Shown: positions 1 through 9,436, counted from the first letter of the stretch. The stretch is 64,000 bases of DNA from Lentzea aerocolonigenes (GCF_000955955.1 NZ_JYJG01000001.1:11999-75998); one strand, 5' to 3'. Numbers and translations: made by a program. The notes: generated by a model from the sequence alone, not told the origin.

Positions 1-2088
1 GGTCACGCCGAGCACGACGACCTGGGCTTCCTCGAGGTCGTTGCCCATCGACGAGCCCGGCACACCGGCGACGATCGCCGAGCCCACCGACGGGAGCAGC
101 GCGGCGGGCACGATCACTGCCACCTTGCCGTCGCCGACAGCGGTGACCTCGTTGGAGATCAGCGACGGGAGCTCCGAGACCAGCGAGGGAACGGAGGAGA
201 CCCAAGGCGGCACACCGGTTTCGCGCACGGACGTCGGTGGCACCAAGGACGAGTCGACGGAGGCGAGGACGTCCGCGGCCACCTCCATGATCTCGGCCGG
301 GGTGCGGTAGTTGACCGAGAGTTCCGTCAGGCGCCAGCGGTTTTGCACGTACGGGGACAGGACGGTGTCCCACGAGGTGGCACCGCCGATGTCGCCGGTC
401 TGCGCGATGTCGCCCACGACTGTCATGGATTTCGAAGGACACCGGCGCATCAGGGTGCGCCAGGCCATGGCCGAGAGTTCCTGGGCCTCGTCCACGATGA
501 TGTGGCCGAAGGTCCAGGTGCGGTCGGCGGCGGCGCGTTCCGCCGCGGTCTCGTAGCGGTCGACGCCGTGGCGTTCGGCCAGGCGGTAGGCGTCCATCAG
601 GTCCGTGGCCATCAGGATGTCCGGGTCGGCGTCGTCTTCCAGGTCGAGGATGTCGAGGACGCCCTGGGCGTACTCGATGGCCTGGCGGCGCTGGCGTTCG
701 GCGCGCGCCTTGGCCTCGGAGTCGTCCTCGCCCAGCAACTCCGCCGCTTCGTCCAGCAGCGGGACGTCGGCCGGGGTCCAGTCGTCGGTGGAACGCTGCA
801 GCAGGTCGCGTTCCTCGCGGGTGAACTTGGACATGGCGCGGTTGCGGCGCTTCGGGTTCGCGTAGAGCTCGGAGAGCAGCGAGAACGGGGTGAGGACCGG
901 CCACAGCGACGAGATGGCGGCCTGGACCTCCTCGGACTCGCGGAGCTCGCGGCGGATGTCGTCCATGTCCGCCTTGTCGAGCAGATGCCCGCCCAGCCGG
1001 CCGGCCACCATGCCCGCCAGCGTCGAGATGATCTCGCGGGCGAACGTGCGGCGGGCCTCGTTGTGCGCACGACGGGTCCGGCGGGCTCGGCCGCGGGCCT
1101 CGGCGATCGCGCGGCGGTCAAGGCGCAGCGTGTCGTTGTCGAAGCGGATCTCGACGAACGCCGGGGCCTCCTGGCGGTCGCGCACGGCCGCGGAGATCAC
1201 GTCGGCCATCTGGATGCGGCCCTTCACCGCCGCCGCCTCGGCCGACTCGCGGCCGGTCGCGGTCAGGCCGGGATACAGCTCGCCGACAGTCGACAGCAGC
1301 ACGCCGGTCTCACCCAGTGACGGCAGGACCTGACTGATGTATCGCAGGAAGGTGGTGTTCGGGCCGACCACGAGAACGCCGCGTTTTGCCAGCTGTCGAC
1401 GGTGTGTATACAGCAGGTATGCGGCGCGGTGCAGGGCCACGGCGGTCTTGCCGGTGCCGGGACCGCCCTGTACGACGACGACGCCGTTCAGCTCGGAGCG
1501 GATGATGAGGTCCTGCTCGGCCTGGATCGTCGCGACGATGTCGCTCATCTGGCCGGTGCGGGACTCGTTCAGCGCGGCGAGCAGTGTCGCCTCACCGGTC
1601 AGCGACTCGCTGCGGGACACGTCGGCCGAGTTGATGTCGAGCACCTCGTCGTCGAGGCCGATGACCTTGCGCGAGCGGGTGCGCAGGTGCCGGCGTCGCC
1701 GCACGCCGTCGGGCGAGGCGGCGGTCGCGAGGTAGAACGGCCTGGCGGCGGGCGCGCGCCAGTCCATCAGCAGCGGCTCGTATTCCTTGTCCTCGTCGAA
1801 CAGACCGATTCGGCCGATGTAGAAGCGGTCTTCGTTGTGGAAATCGAGCCTGCCGAAGGCGAGCCCGTTCTCCACAGCGCTGTACTGAGCCAATTGATCT
1901 GTGTACATCGCGACCGAGGTGTCGCGCTCTGACCGCATCTGGTGCGTGCCGCCAGTTTGTCGCAACGATTGTGCGAGTCGTTTCGACGTCTGTTCGCGGA
2001 GGTCGTCGAGCCGGCCGTACAACATGGCCACGTATTCCTGCTCCGGCTCCATTTCGGCGAGCCGGAGGTCATCGGAGGGGCTTGACAA
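1..2088 (-). CDS. HelR/HelD-type RNA polymerase-associated ATPase (partial)
   Basis: The reverse strand is open from a TTG at 2088 to the left edge, about 696 residues, so the C-terminus is missing. The N-terminus is the typical HelD helical start (around residues 12-30, EQEYVAMLYGRLDDLREQ). Next come the MDWRAP motif (about 110), the Walker A GGPGTGKTAV (about 215), the VGPNTTFLRYIS motif and the helicase II motif VDEAQE. HelD/HelR are UvrD-like motors that bind RNA polymerase and release stalled or rifamycin-bound enzyme; they are not true DNA helicases. The TTG is chosen because a stop lies just upstream, GAGG precedes it and the family N-terminus fits; the internal ATG at 2052 is the alternative. 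I saw no obvious rifamycin-associated element in the short upstream gap. Confidence 0.9.
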   Translation of the reverse strand, partial: MSSPSDDLRLAEMEPEQEYVAMLYGRLDDLREQTSKRLAQSLRQTGGTHQMRSERDTSVAMYTDQLAQYSAVENGLAFGRLDFHNEDRFYIGRIGLFDEDKEYEPLLMDWRAPAARPFYLATAASPDGVRRRRHLRTRSRKVIGLDDEVLDINSADVSRSESLTGEATLLAALNESRTGQMSDIVATIQAEQDLIIRSELNGVVVVQGGPGTGKTAVALHRAAYLLYTHRRQLAKRGVLVVGPNTTFLRYISQVLPSLGETGVLLSTVGELYPGLTATGRESAEAAAVKGRIQMADVISAAVRDRQEAPAFVEIRFDNDTLRLDRRAIAEARGRARRTRRAHNEARRTFAREIISTLAGMVAGRLGGHLLDKADMDDIRRELRESEEVQAAISSLWPVLTPFSLLSELYANPKRRNRAMSKFTREERDLLQRSTDDWTPADVPLLDEAAELLGEDDSEAKARAERQRRQAIEYAQGVLDILDLEDDADPDILMATDLMDAYRLAERHGVDRYETAAERAAADRTWTFGHIIVDEAQELSAMAWRTLMRRCPSKSMTVVGDIAQTGDIGGATSWDTVLSPYVQNRWRLTELSVNYRTPAEIMEVAADVLASVDSSLVPPTSVRETGVPPWVSSVPSLVSELPSLISNEVTAVGDGKVAVIVPAALLPSVGSAIVAGVPGSSMGNDLEEAQVVVLGVT

Positions 2089-2111
2089 CTTGCCTCATTT
2101 CTCGTTATCAT
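2082..2111 (+). promoter_or_regulatory. Promoter-like TTGACA-N18-TATCAT, antisense to helR start
   Basis: TTGACA at 2082-2087 and TATCAT at 2106-2111, separated by 18 bp, match a housekeeping promoter well. It points right, away from the helR-like gene and into the antisense strand of the marR gene. It lies in the AT-richer stretch between those genes. No plus-strand gene follows closely, so it may be chance or drive an antisense transcript. Confidence 0.3.
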
Positions 2112-2179
2112 GCGGCGTCGGGTTTTATCCCGCTTCGCATCTCCCTGCTCGCACCCCGTTTCGCGCGAGCGCAGACTGA

Positions 2180-2608
2180 CTAATCTACACGCAAATCAGC
2201 GTGATGCAGGTACGCCTTCCGCAGCAGTGTGGTGAGTTCAACCCTCTCCTGCGACGTCAACGGCGCCAGCAGCTCCTCCTCGTGTGCGCGAGCGACCTCC
2301 AGGCGTGAGTGCAAGGCCCGTCTGCCCACGTCGGTGATGGACACGGTGAACCGCCGCCTGTCCCGCTCATCCCGCTTGCGCTGGGCGAACCCGCGCGATT
2401 CAAGATCATCGAGCACCGACACCAGGTCGCTCGGGTCCATCCGCACGCCGTCGCTGATCCGCTTCTGCGCCACTGCCTCCTGTTCGGCCAGGAACGCCAG
2501 CACCGTCACGTGCGGCGGGCGCAGGTCGCCGCGCGCCAGCCGGCGGGCTTCCCTGACCAGCTGGAGCATCAGGTAGCTGGGCAGACGCAGAAGCTGATCA
2601 ATGCTCAT
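2180..2608 (-). CDS. MarR family transcriptional regulator
   Basis: A 142-residue winged-helix regulator beginning MSIDQLLRLPSYL. The recognition part is around residues 55-80 (DPSDLVSVLDDLESRGF), followed by the wing with RDERDRRRFTVSIT and a C-terminal dimer helix. The length is normal for the family. The frame stays open far upstream, but the MarR homology starts here; an ATG 12 bp upstream (2620) is the only close alternative. It reads towards the helR-like gene with about 90 bp between them and could control that gene, but its ligand cannot be read from the sequence. Confidence 0.85.
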   Translation of the reverse strand: MSIDQLLRLPSYLMLQLVREARRLARGDLRPPHVTVLAFLAEQEAVAQKRISDGVRMDPSDLVSVLDDLESRGFAQRKRDERDRRRFTVSITDVGRRALHSRLEVARAHEEELLAPLTSQERVELTTLLRKAYLHHADLRVD

Positions 2609-2744
2609 GTACCTCAGCATAGAAAAGATCTGTCCCCCGATCGTGGATTGCGCTGCGTGATCAACCCGCCTGCAGGGGGTCCAGGAGGGTGAGCGTTGGG
2701 GTGACGTTTCTCCGCAAACCACCTGGGAACGGCATGGTGGGGGT

Positions 2745-3347
2745 ATGACGCGTGCGGAGATCGTCCGGCTCGCCCGCTGCGTGGTGCGCCGGCCGGGGTG
2801 GCAACTCGTCCTCGCGGTGCTCGTGTCCGCGTGGACGCTCGCGTGGGTGCTCGGCCAGCTCGCCGACACACCCCTCACCCCGCTCGGCGTACTCGCCTGG
2901 ACCGGTATTCCCCTCGACGCGGCATCCGTCTGGGCGCAGGAACGTGCGAGCGTCCTCGCCTGGCTCGCCACCCTCGGCGGCCTGAGCTGGGCCGCGACCA
3001 CCGAGCAGGGGCAGCTGCCCGCACTCGCCGGCTGGTTCGCGGTGCTGGTCGCGGGAGAAGCAGCCGGATACGAACACGCGGTCCAGCGCGCGATGCTCAG
3101 CATGGTCGTGTTCTTGGTCATCCTCGCGGTCGTGTCACTGAGCGGGCGCCGCGCGTTCGTCGTCGACAAGATCGCCGTCATGCCCAAGGACGTGATGCGA
3201 GCAGGCATCACAGCCGCCGTGCTGACCGCCGTGGTCCCCCTCATCGCTCCTGGTCTGGCCCTGACGCGTCTCGTTAGGCCCTATGTGACGAAACCTCCGA
3301 GGCCTCTGCGCCGGGTTGAGACGCCCCTGCTGAGGGAAACCGGGTGA
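2745..3347 (+). CDS. Multi-pass membrane protein of unknown function
   Basis: A 200-residue protein starting at ATG 2745. A short basic N-terminus is followed by several hydrophobic segments (about 20-38, 68-85, 92-105, 112-130 and 152-172) and a basic Pro/Arg-rich C-terminal tail. I recognise no catalytic motif. Its stop is separated by one base from the next small membrane protein gene, so the two are probably co-transcribed and may work together in the membrane. The upstream gap 2609-2744 holds no other gene. Confidence 0.7.
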   Translation: MTRAEIVRLARCVVRRPGWQLVLAVLVSAWTLAWVLGQLADTPLTPLGVLAWTGIPLDAASVWAQERASVLAWLATLGGLSWAATTEQGQLPALAGWFAVLVAGEAAGYEHAVQRAMLSMVVFLVILAVVSLSGRRAFVVDKIAVMPKDVMRAGITAAVLTAVVPLIAPGLALTRLVRPYVTKPPRPLRRVETPLLRETG

Positions 3348-3348
3348 C

Positions 3349-3567
3349 GTGAGCGACTACCTGCCACCCCCGGCACCCCCGCGCAGTGCTCTGACGCTGC
3401 GGTTGTGGCTCGCCGGGTTTGGCCTGGTCTTCAACTCGGTCGCCGGGTGGCTGGCACTGCGAGCTGACCTCGTCCCGCTCGGGATCGTGCTTTTACTACT
3501 CGCCGTTGTCTGTCTTGTGGACTTCGGTTGGGTAGTTCATCGCAAACGACGTGGAGATCCCGGCTGA
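3349..3567 (+). CDS. Small two-helix membrane protein
   Basis: A 72-residue protein from GTG 3349, one base after the previous stop. A Pro-rich N-terminus is followed by two hydrophobic helices (about 17-36 and 40-62) and a basic tail RKRR. There is no recognisable domain. The tight spacing suggests translational coupling with the membrane protein upstream. Confidence 0.65.
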   Translation: MSDYLPPPAPPRSALTLRLWLAGFGLVFNSVAGWLALRADLVPLGIVLLLLAVVCLVDFGWVVHRKRRGDPG

Positions 3568-3605
3568 AACCTGTCAGGAACCTGTGCTTGGGCTTACCGG
3601 GTCGT

Positions 3606-4298
3606 ATGGATAAAGATGTTCGCGTGCATGAAGACCCGGCCAAAGGCAGGTTAGCCAGGGTGATGCGTCGACAGCCGGTGCAACAGCGTGGCGCGGCTAC
3701 TGTCTCCGCGATCCTGGACGCTTGTGCGAGCCTGCTGAACGAATACGACTACGACGACATCACCACGGCGCGCATCGTCGATGTGGCCGGTGTGCCCATT
3801 GGTTCCTTCTATCAGTACTTCCCGGACAAACGATCTGTTGTCCACGCTCTGGCACTTCGCGGGATGGAGACCTATCTCCGCGAGGTCGAGGAGCTGTTCG
3901 CCGCGGACCTCATCGCGGACACGTGGCGCGAGGCCATGACGCAGATCGTCAGCGTCTACATGCGGATGCTGACGGAGCTGCCCGGCTTCGGCCGGGTGCG
4001 GTTCAGCGACATGCTGGACAGCCACCGGCTCGACTCCAGCGTCGACCAGTACGAGCTCATGGCCGAACGGCTGGCGGAGATGTTCGTCAACCGGTTCGGC
4101 GCGCACGGCGACGCCCCGGTGATGCTCACCTTCCGGATCGCCGTGCAGACCGCGGACGCGCTGTTCAAGCTCGCCGAACGCGTCGACGAGGACGACCGCG
4201 CGTACGTGGTCGGCACGGCGAACGAGCTGCTCACCGGCATGCTCGGAGCAGTTCTGGAACCACCGGCGTCAGAGGCCGTAAGCCTCCAGCAGCCGTAG
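3606..4298 (+). CDS. TetR family transcriptional regulator
   Basis: A 230-residue protein. The N-terminal helix-turn-helix spans about residues 20-70, with TTARIVDVAGVPIGSFYQYF as the recognition region and F-P-D-K just after, as in most TetR proteins. The rest is an all-helical ligand domain. ATG 3606 is chosen; ATG 3663 (MRRQPVQQRG) would also give a complete HTH, and the open frame further upstream overlaps the preceding gene. Its 3' end overlaps the convergent oxidoreductase gene by 30 bp. Confidence 0.85.
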   Translation: MDKDVRVHEDPAKGRLARVMRRQPVQQRGAATVSAILDACASLLNEYDYDDITTARIVDVAGVPIGSFYQYFPDKRSVVHALALRGMETYLREVEELFAADLIADTWREAMTQIVSVYMRMLTELPGFGRVRFSDMLDSHRLDSSVDQYELMAERLAEMFVNRFGAHGDAPVMLTFRIAVQTADALFKLAERVDEDDRAYVVGTANELLTGMLGAVLEPPASEAVSLQQP

Positions 4299-5609
4299 CC
4301 ACGCCTCGCTGATCGTCGGGTACGAGGGCACCGCGTGCCACAGCCGGTCCACGGTGACTTCCCCGACGATCGCGATGGTGGCCGAGTGCAGCAGCTCGGC
4401 GACGTCCTGGCCGACGAACGTGACGCCGACCAGCGTCCGCGTGCGCTCGTCCACGACCATCCGCGTCTTGCCCTTGTACCCGTCGGCGTGCAGCGACGAA
4501 CCGGCCACCGCGATGTCGAGGTCGACCACCTTGACCTCGCGCCCTTGAGAGCGCGCCTCCTCGGCGGTGTGCCCGACGAACGCCACCTCCGGGTCGGTGA
4601 ACACGACCTGCGGCACCGCCACGTGGTCCGCCCACGCCTGTCCCGCCGACAGCGGTTGAGGCTCGAACCCGCGCGACCGCTCCAGGATCGCCGTGCCGAC
4701 CGCCCGTGCCTGGTACTTGCCCTGGTGCGTCAGCAACGCACGCCCGGTGACGTCGCCGCACGCGTACAGCCAGCGTCCGTCCACATCGGACACCAGACCG
4801 GAGTCGTCGATGGTCAGCGGCTTGCCGTCCTTGGTCGCCGGCACCCGCCCGGTCGCCACGAGGATCTCCGAGCCCTTCACGACCCTGCCGTCCTGCAACG
4901 TCAGCGCACCCGGCGCGATCGCCGACGCACGGGCGTTCAGCAGCACCTCGACGCCGTCCTCCCGCAGGCCCTCGACGACGAGCGGCCCGACGAACTCCTC
5001 CAGCCGCGGCAACGGCCGGTCGCCGGACACCACCAGCGTCACCTTCGACCCGAGCCGCGCCCACGCCTGCGCCATCTCGACGCCGACCACGCCACCACCC
5101 AGCACCACCAGCGAATCAGGCACCGAACGCGCTGACGTGGCATCCCGCGACGTCCACACTGGAGTGTCGGCGATGCCTTCCAGCGGCGGCATCTTCGGCA
5201 CGCTGCCGGTGGCCACGACGACGGCCTGGCGCGCCCGGTACACCTCGCCGCCGACCGTGACCTCGCGCTCGCCGGTCACCTCGCCGTCGCCGCGGATGAC
5301 CGTGATGTTCTCCGACTCGGCCCACTTGACCTGGCCGGAGTCGTCCCAGTTGGACGTGAAGCCGGTCCGGCGCGCGAGCACTTCCGCGGCGTCCAGCGAT
5401 CCCGCGTGCACACCCTGCACGCGCCGGGCGGCCGCGAGCGCGTGACCGGGCCGCAGCAACGCCTTCGACGGCATGCACGCCCAGTACGAGCACTCGCCGC
5501 CGACCAGCTCCCTCTCGATCATGGCGGTGGACAGGCCTCCCGCGGCCGTCCGCCACGCCACGTTCTCACCTACGGGCCCACCACCGATGACGATGACGTC
5601 GAAGTCCAT
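4269..5609 (-). CDS. Pyridine nucleotide-disulfide oxidoreductase (dihydrolipoamide dehydrogenase-like)
   Basis: A 446-residue class I flavoprotein. The FAD-binding GGGPVGENVA motif is at about residues 9-18, and the redox-active disulfide motif GGECSYWACMPSK (C-x4-C) at about 37-49. The NAD(P)-binding GGGVVGVEMA is near 170, the second FAD contact YACGDVTG near 285, and the dimer domain is C-terminal. The family transfers electrons from NAD(P)H to a disulfide, quinone or metal. The typical lipoamide dehydrogenase C-terminal HPHPT motif is not evident: the sequence reads WHAVPSYPTIS, which keeps His and Pro as in mercuric-reductase-like relatives. No lipoyl-complex genes adjoin it, so the substrate is open. 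Confidence 0.85.
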   Translation of the reverse strand: MDFDVIVIGGGPVGENVAWRTAAGGLSTAMIERELVGGECSYWACMPSKALLRPGHALAAARRVQGVHAGSLDAAEVLARRTGFTSNWDDSGQVKWAESENITVIRGDGEVTGEREVTVGGEVYRARQAVVVATGSVPKMPPLEGIADTPVWTSRDATSARSVPDSLVVLGGGVVGVEMAQAWARLGSKVTLVVSGDRPLPRLEEFVGPLVVEGLREDGVEVLLNARASAIAPGALTLQDGRVVKGSEILVATGRVPATKDGKPLTIDDSGLVSDVDGRWLYACGDVTGRALLTHQGKYQARAVGTAILERSRGFEPQPLSAGQAWADHVAVPQVVFTDPEVAFVGHTAEEARSQGREVKVVDLDIAVAGSSLHADGYKGKTRMVVDERTRTLVGVTFVGQDVAELLHSATIAIVGEVTVDRLWHAVPSYPTISEAWLRLLEAYGL

Positions 5610-5630
5610 GCCCGCAACACTAGGCCTCGA

Positions 5631-5990
5631 TCAAGAAAGCCACACGAGGCAGAAGGGATGCCCGACGGGGTCCGCGTAGACGCGGAAGTCGCCGTCGGTG
5701 TCCTTCTGCACCAACCGCGCGCCGAGCTCCAGCACGCGCGGTTCGGCCTCCTCGATGTCGTCGACCAGCACGTCGAAGTGGACCTGCTGGGAAGCGTGCG
5801 GATCCGGGAACGTCGGCGGCTGGTAGTCGGAGGAACGCTGGAACGCCACGCGCTGACCGTCCGCGACGATCACCTCCCAGGTCTCGTCACCACCGGCGAG
5901 CCGTTCGGCGCCGAGCAACTCCTCGTAGAAGGACGCAAGTTCGGCGGGGTTCGGGCAGTCGAGCACGACAGAACGAAGTTTTCCGATCAC
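5631..5990 (-). CDS. VOC superfamily (glyoxalase/bleomycin-resistance fold) protein
   Basis: A 119-residue protein with one vicinal-oxygen-chelate module pair. It opens with RSVVLDCPNPAELASFYEELLG, has QQVHFDVLVDDIEEAE in the middle and ends with DPVGHPFCLVWL, the usual terminal strand. Proteins of this size act as dimeric metalloenzymes or binding proteins; the substrate cannot be assigned. The start is GTG 5990 after a G-rich run, about 12 bp after the stop of the upstream gene, so the two are probably one transcript. Confidence 0.8.
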   Translation of the reverse strand: MIGKLRSVVLDCPNPAELASFYEELLGAERLAGGDETWEVIVADGQRVAFQRSSDYQPPTFPDPHASQQVHFDVLVDDIEEAEPRVLELGARLVQKDTDGDFRVYADPVGHPFCLVWLS

Positions 5991-6001
5991 GCCCCCACCC
6001 T

Positions 6002-7231
6002 CTACCGGGCGGTGGGCAACCGCAACGCCTGCTTGGCGATCGGATCCAGCGCCTGGTCACCCGCGCCGCCGGACCACACCACGAACGTCAGCTGCACGTG
6101 CGTGCCCTTGAGCCCGGCCGAGAACGTCGCGTTCTCCACCGGCTTTCCGTCGAGTCCGTGCACGCCGCCCGAACCGGGCGCGGTGACGACCTTGTGGAAC
6201 GCGGTCGCGCTCGGCGCGTCCAGCAGGTCGAGGTCCGCCACCAGCACCGTGGCCTGCTTGCCCTGCACGGTCGTCTCGTAGGTGGCGCGCTGCAGCTCAG
6301 CGCACTCGTTCGCGATGAGCCACGCCTTCGCGTCACCGAACGCCTGCGCCTGGCAGTCCTTGTCCTTCCTGGTGTCCTTGGGCACGAACGTCGTGCCGTC
6401 CACGACCACCGTCGTCGGCGGCGGTGCGGACGGCGTGGGAGTCGCGTCCGCCGGCTTGTCGTCGCCGGGCAACGCCACCAGCAGCCACACGAGCAGCACG
6501 AGTGCGACCAGCCCGCCCAGGCCCAGGTACACCAGTTTCTGGGGCAAGCGTTTGCGCGACATCGGGATCGGGGCGTGGACCTTGGGGATCAGCATCGTGT
6601 TCGCGGCCGCGAGATCGCGGGAGACCGCGTCGCTGAACCCCTCGGCGAGCAACGTCCGCGCGTCCGGTGGCGTGCCGGTCGTCTGCAGGATCGCGAGCAG
6701 CTTCACCGCGTGATCCGCCGTGCACAGCACCGACGACGTGGAGAGCTCACGGGCCGCGGAGAGCAAAGTGGACGGTTTGGGGTGCAGCACGCGCACGCCG
6801 CGGTTCAGGTCCGAGGTGGGCTGCACGACCTGGCTCACGAACGGGCCGACCGCCACGACCGTGCTCACCGGCAACGGTTCCGCGCGCATCGCCTGGATCC
6901 GTTGCGCCACCGCGGTCGCCGCCGCCACGGCCTCGGTCGCCGGGTTCGCCGCGCCGTCCTGGCTGACGAGCGGCCACCCGTCGATCTTCCACTGACCACC
7001 GAGCGGCGCCTCGAGCTTCACCGCCGGGTCGGGCAGGTCGACGCCGACGATCACCAGCACACCCTTGGGCAGCACGACGATCGCGTCCAGCGGCACCGGG
7101 CAGTCGGGTGGCTGGACGCCGGTCAGCGCGACGCCGCCGAGGACCTCGGTACCGGCGCCGATCGCCGTCAGGGCGGCACGGACGTCCGCCCCAATGGCCG
7201 AGGGTTCAGCGCCCAGACGGATCAACCGCAC
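6002..7231 (-). CDS. Single-pass membrane protein with NERD-like cytoplasmic and extracellular domains
   Basis: About 409 residues from GTG 7231, chosen because AGGTGGGG stands just upstream; an ATG at 7261 would add 10 residues. The first 230 residues look cytoplasmic and resemble the nuclease-related (NERD-like) region of actinobacterial membrane proteins, with D-A-I-V-V-L-P-K-G-V-L-V-I-V-G-V. A basic stretch RKRLPQK is followed by one membrane helix at about 240-262. Then come a Pro/Thr-rich linker and an outer domain with several Cys. The NERD assignment is tentative, and no catalytic residues were verified. Confidence 0.6.
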   Translation of the reverse strand: MRLIRLGAEPSAIGADVRAALTAIGAGTEVLGGVALTGVQPPDCPVPLDAIVVLPKGVLVIVGVDLPDPAVKLEAPLGGQWKIDGWPLVSQDGAANPATEAVAAATAVAQRIQAMRAEPLPVSTVVAVGPFVSQVVQPTSDLNRGVRVLHPKPSTLLSAARELSTSSVLCTADHAVKLLAILQTTGTPPDARTLLAEGFSDAVSRDLAAANTMLIPKVHAPIPMSRKRLPQKLVYLGLGGLVALVLLVWLLVALPGDDKPADATPTPSAPPPTTVVVDGTTFVPKDTRKDKDCQAQAFGDAKAWLIANECAELQRATYETTVQGKQATVLVADLDLLDAPSATAFHKVVTAPGSGGVHGLDGKPVENATFSAGLKGTHVQLTFVVWSGGAGDQALDPIAKQALRLPTAR

Positions 7232-7374
7232 GAGTCCCCACCTTTCCGCACGGGTGGACACGGTAGCGGTCCGGGGTCAGCCAAACGCAGCCAGTCGAGA
7301 CGTTGCGTGACACCCGTCACCGGTAAGTGGATCACTCGTTAGATGGATTGCCTGCCTATGTTCACGGAGGGTCC

Positions 7375-8721
7375 ATGTTCAAACGCGCCGCACTGCTCGC
7401 CGTAGTGCTCGTGGCTGCCTCTACCCCTGTCGGGGCGGCCCAGACGACTTCGACGGTTTACGTCCACGGCACTGATCTCACCTCCGCCGAACGCGCGGTG
7501 GAGGCGGCCGGTCTGACGAAGCTCACGAGCTTCCGCAAGATCGGCGTGGTCGCCGCTCGCGGCACCACGACGCAGATCTCCTCCGCACGCACGAAGCCGG
7601 GCGTCAGCAACGTCGAGGTGGCCAGGGCCGCCAAGTTCCTGGGCTCGTCCGGCACCGCGGCCACGCGCAGCCGGGAGGCCCAGCAGGCGTCCGGGCTGAC
7701 CGGCGCGGGCGTCTCGGTCGCGGTGATCGACTCCGGCGTGGACCCGACGCACCCGGCGTTCGCGGGCGGCAAGATCGTCCGCAGCCTGAAGAGCCTGTGC
7801 GTCGCCGACAACTCGACGGACACCAGCTGCATCGTGCCGGTGCCGAACATCATCGACACGGACACGACGTCGTTGGGCGGCCACGGCACCCACGTCACCG
7901 GTATCGCGATCGGCACGCCGTACCAGCTCGCCGACGGCACCGTGGTCGGCGGCTCGGCGCCGGGTGCGAAGGGCGTGGTCATCTCGACCGGCGCGGCAAT
8001 CCTCATCCTCGGTGCGGACGCGGCCCTGAACTGGGTGCTGGAGAACCACAACGCGCCGTGCGGTGCCGGGGTGCCCGCGTCGACGTGCCCGCCGATCAAG
8101 GTGATCAACAACTCCTATGGTCCGACTGGCGGCGGTGCGTTCGACCCCGAGTCCGTCACGGTCAAGCTGCAGCGCCGGCTCGTGGCCGAGGGTGTCGTCG
8201 TCGTGTGGGCGAACGGCAACGACGGCGGCGACGGCACGACGAACCTGTCGAACCCGCCCGGCCAGGACCAGACGCCCGGCGTGATCTCGGCGGCCTCGTA
8301 CAACGACCAGGGCACCGGCACCCGTGACGGCGCGCTGTCCGACTTCTCGTCGCGTGGCCTGAAGACCGATCCCTCGACGTGGCCGGACATCTCGGCTCCC
8401 GGCGAGAACATCGTCTCGGCCTGCCGCCTGTACCTGCCGATCTGCTCCACCGGCCTGGCCCCGCAGAACGGGCCAGGACTGCTCGACCTCGGCACGTACA
8501 ACACGATCAGCGGCACGTCGATGGCGGCGCCGCAGATCGCCGGCATCGTCGCGCAGCTGTTCCAGGCCAAGCCCTCCGCGACCCCCGCCGACATCGAGCG
8601 GGCGCTGAAGTCCTCGGCCCACAAGTACGGCACGGGCTACCAGCAGGTCGGCCCGTACACGACGTCGTTCGACAAGGGCACGGGCCTAGTCGACGTCGTG
8701 GCCGCGGTAAACGCTCTGTAG
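7375..8721 (+). CDS. Secreted subtilisin-like (S8) serine protease
   Basis: A 448-residue protein from ATG 7375, preceded by GGAGGG. The first 24 residues are a signal peptide (FKRAALLAVVLVAAS, cleavage near VGAAQ). A short inhibitor-like propeptide follows to about residue 105. The catalytic triad is visible: Asp in AVIDSGVDPTHPAF, His in GGHGTHVTGI and Ser in SGTSMAAPQIAGI. The oxyanion Asn lies in the WANGNDGG region. The length is that of a compact secreted actinomycete protease. The 200 bp after it (8722-8921) hold no gene that I can support. Confidence 0.93.
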   Translation: MFKRAALLAVVLVAASTPVGAAQTTSTVYVHGTDLTSAERAVEAAGLTKLTSFRKIGVVAARGTTTQISSARTKPGVSNVEVARAAKFLGSSGTAATRSREAQQASGLTGAGVSVAVIDSGVDPTHPAFAGGKIVRSLKSLCVADNSTDTSCIVPVPNIIDTDTTSLGGHGTHVTGIAIGTPYQLADGTVVGGSAPGAKGVVISTGAAILILGADAALNWVLENHNAPCGAGVPASTCPPIKVINNSYGPTGGGAFDPESVTVKLQRRLVAEGVVVVWANGNDGGDGTTNLSNPPGQDQTPGVISAASYNDQGTGTRDGALSDFSSRGLKTDPSTWPDISAPGENIVSACRLYLPICSTGLAPQNGPGLLDLGTYNTISGTSMAAPQIAGIVAQLFQAKPSATPADIERALKSSAHKYGTGYQQVGPYTTSFDKGTGLVDVVAAVNAL

Positions 8722-8921
8722 ATCACGATCACGCATCACTCGGCCGGGGAGATCGGGACTTAAGACCTGTATCTGCCCCGGTCGGGTGATGATCGAGCTG
8801 GTTCTTATGGCGGACACCGCTCAAGTCAAGGCAGAATGCAGCGAACGGGCTTTCACGGTGATCACCTCACTCGGCAAAGGCGTAGGGGAAGACGTCCCTC
8901 GTCGAGTAGCGGAGGTCAGCA

Positions 8922-9425
8922 GTGAGCACCCGTGGCAGCACCAGTGGCGTGGTCTACGTCCACTCGTCGCCGTCTGCGGTCTGTCCGCACGTCGAGTGGG
9001 CGATCTCGGGCACCCTCGGTGAACGAGTGGACCTCAGATGGGCAGCGCAGCCCGCGGCACCAGGCCAGCTGCGCGCCGAATGCGCGTGGACCGGTGACGC
9101 AGGTACCGGCGCGAAACTCGTGGCTGCGCTTCGCGCGTGGCCAATGCTTCGCTTCGAGGTGACCGAGGAACCCTCCTCCGGTCAGGACGGCGAGCGCTTC
9201 TGCTTCGCGCCCGTTTTGGGCCTGTGGCACGCGCGGACCTCGGCAAATGGCGACATAGTCGTGAACGAGGACCAGCTGCGCGCGCTCGCGGTCAGAGCCC
9301 GTGGTGGCGAGTCCTTCGCGCACGGCGTCGACGAACTGCTCGGCGCGGCGTGGGACGACGCGCTGGAGCCGTTCAGGCGTGCGGGAGACGGCGCGCCGGT
9401 GACCTGGCTACACCGTGTCGGTTGA
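8922..9425 (+). CDS. DUF3145 family protein
   Basis: A 167-residue soluble protein from GTG 8922 with GGAGG six bases upstream. The sequence VVYVHSSPSAVCPHVEWAI at the N-terminus, FEVTEEPS in the middle and NGDIVVNEDQLRA towards the end are the hallmarks of the actinobacterial DUF3145 family. That family is conserved across the phylum and has no assigned biochemical role. It ends just before a bidirectional terminator shared with the ABC transporter genes. Confidence 0.85.
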   Translation: MSTRGSTSGVVYVHSSPSAVCPHVEWAISGTLGERVDLRWAAQPAAPGQLRAECAWTGDAGTGAKLVAALRAWPMLRFEVTEEPSSGQDGERFCFAPVLGLWHARTSANGDIVVNEDQLRALAVRARGGESFAHGVDELLGAAWDDALEPFRRAGDGAPVTWLHRVG

Positions 9426-9436
9426 GTCCTGAGTGG

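Noticed and set aside
2089..2179. A rifamycin-associated element upstream of the helR-like gene
   Set aside because: I looked for the typical inverted repeat in the gap on both strands and found no convincing copy.
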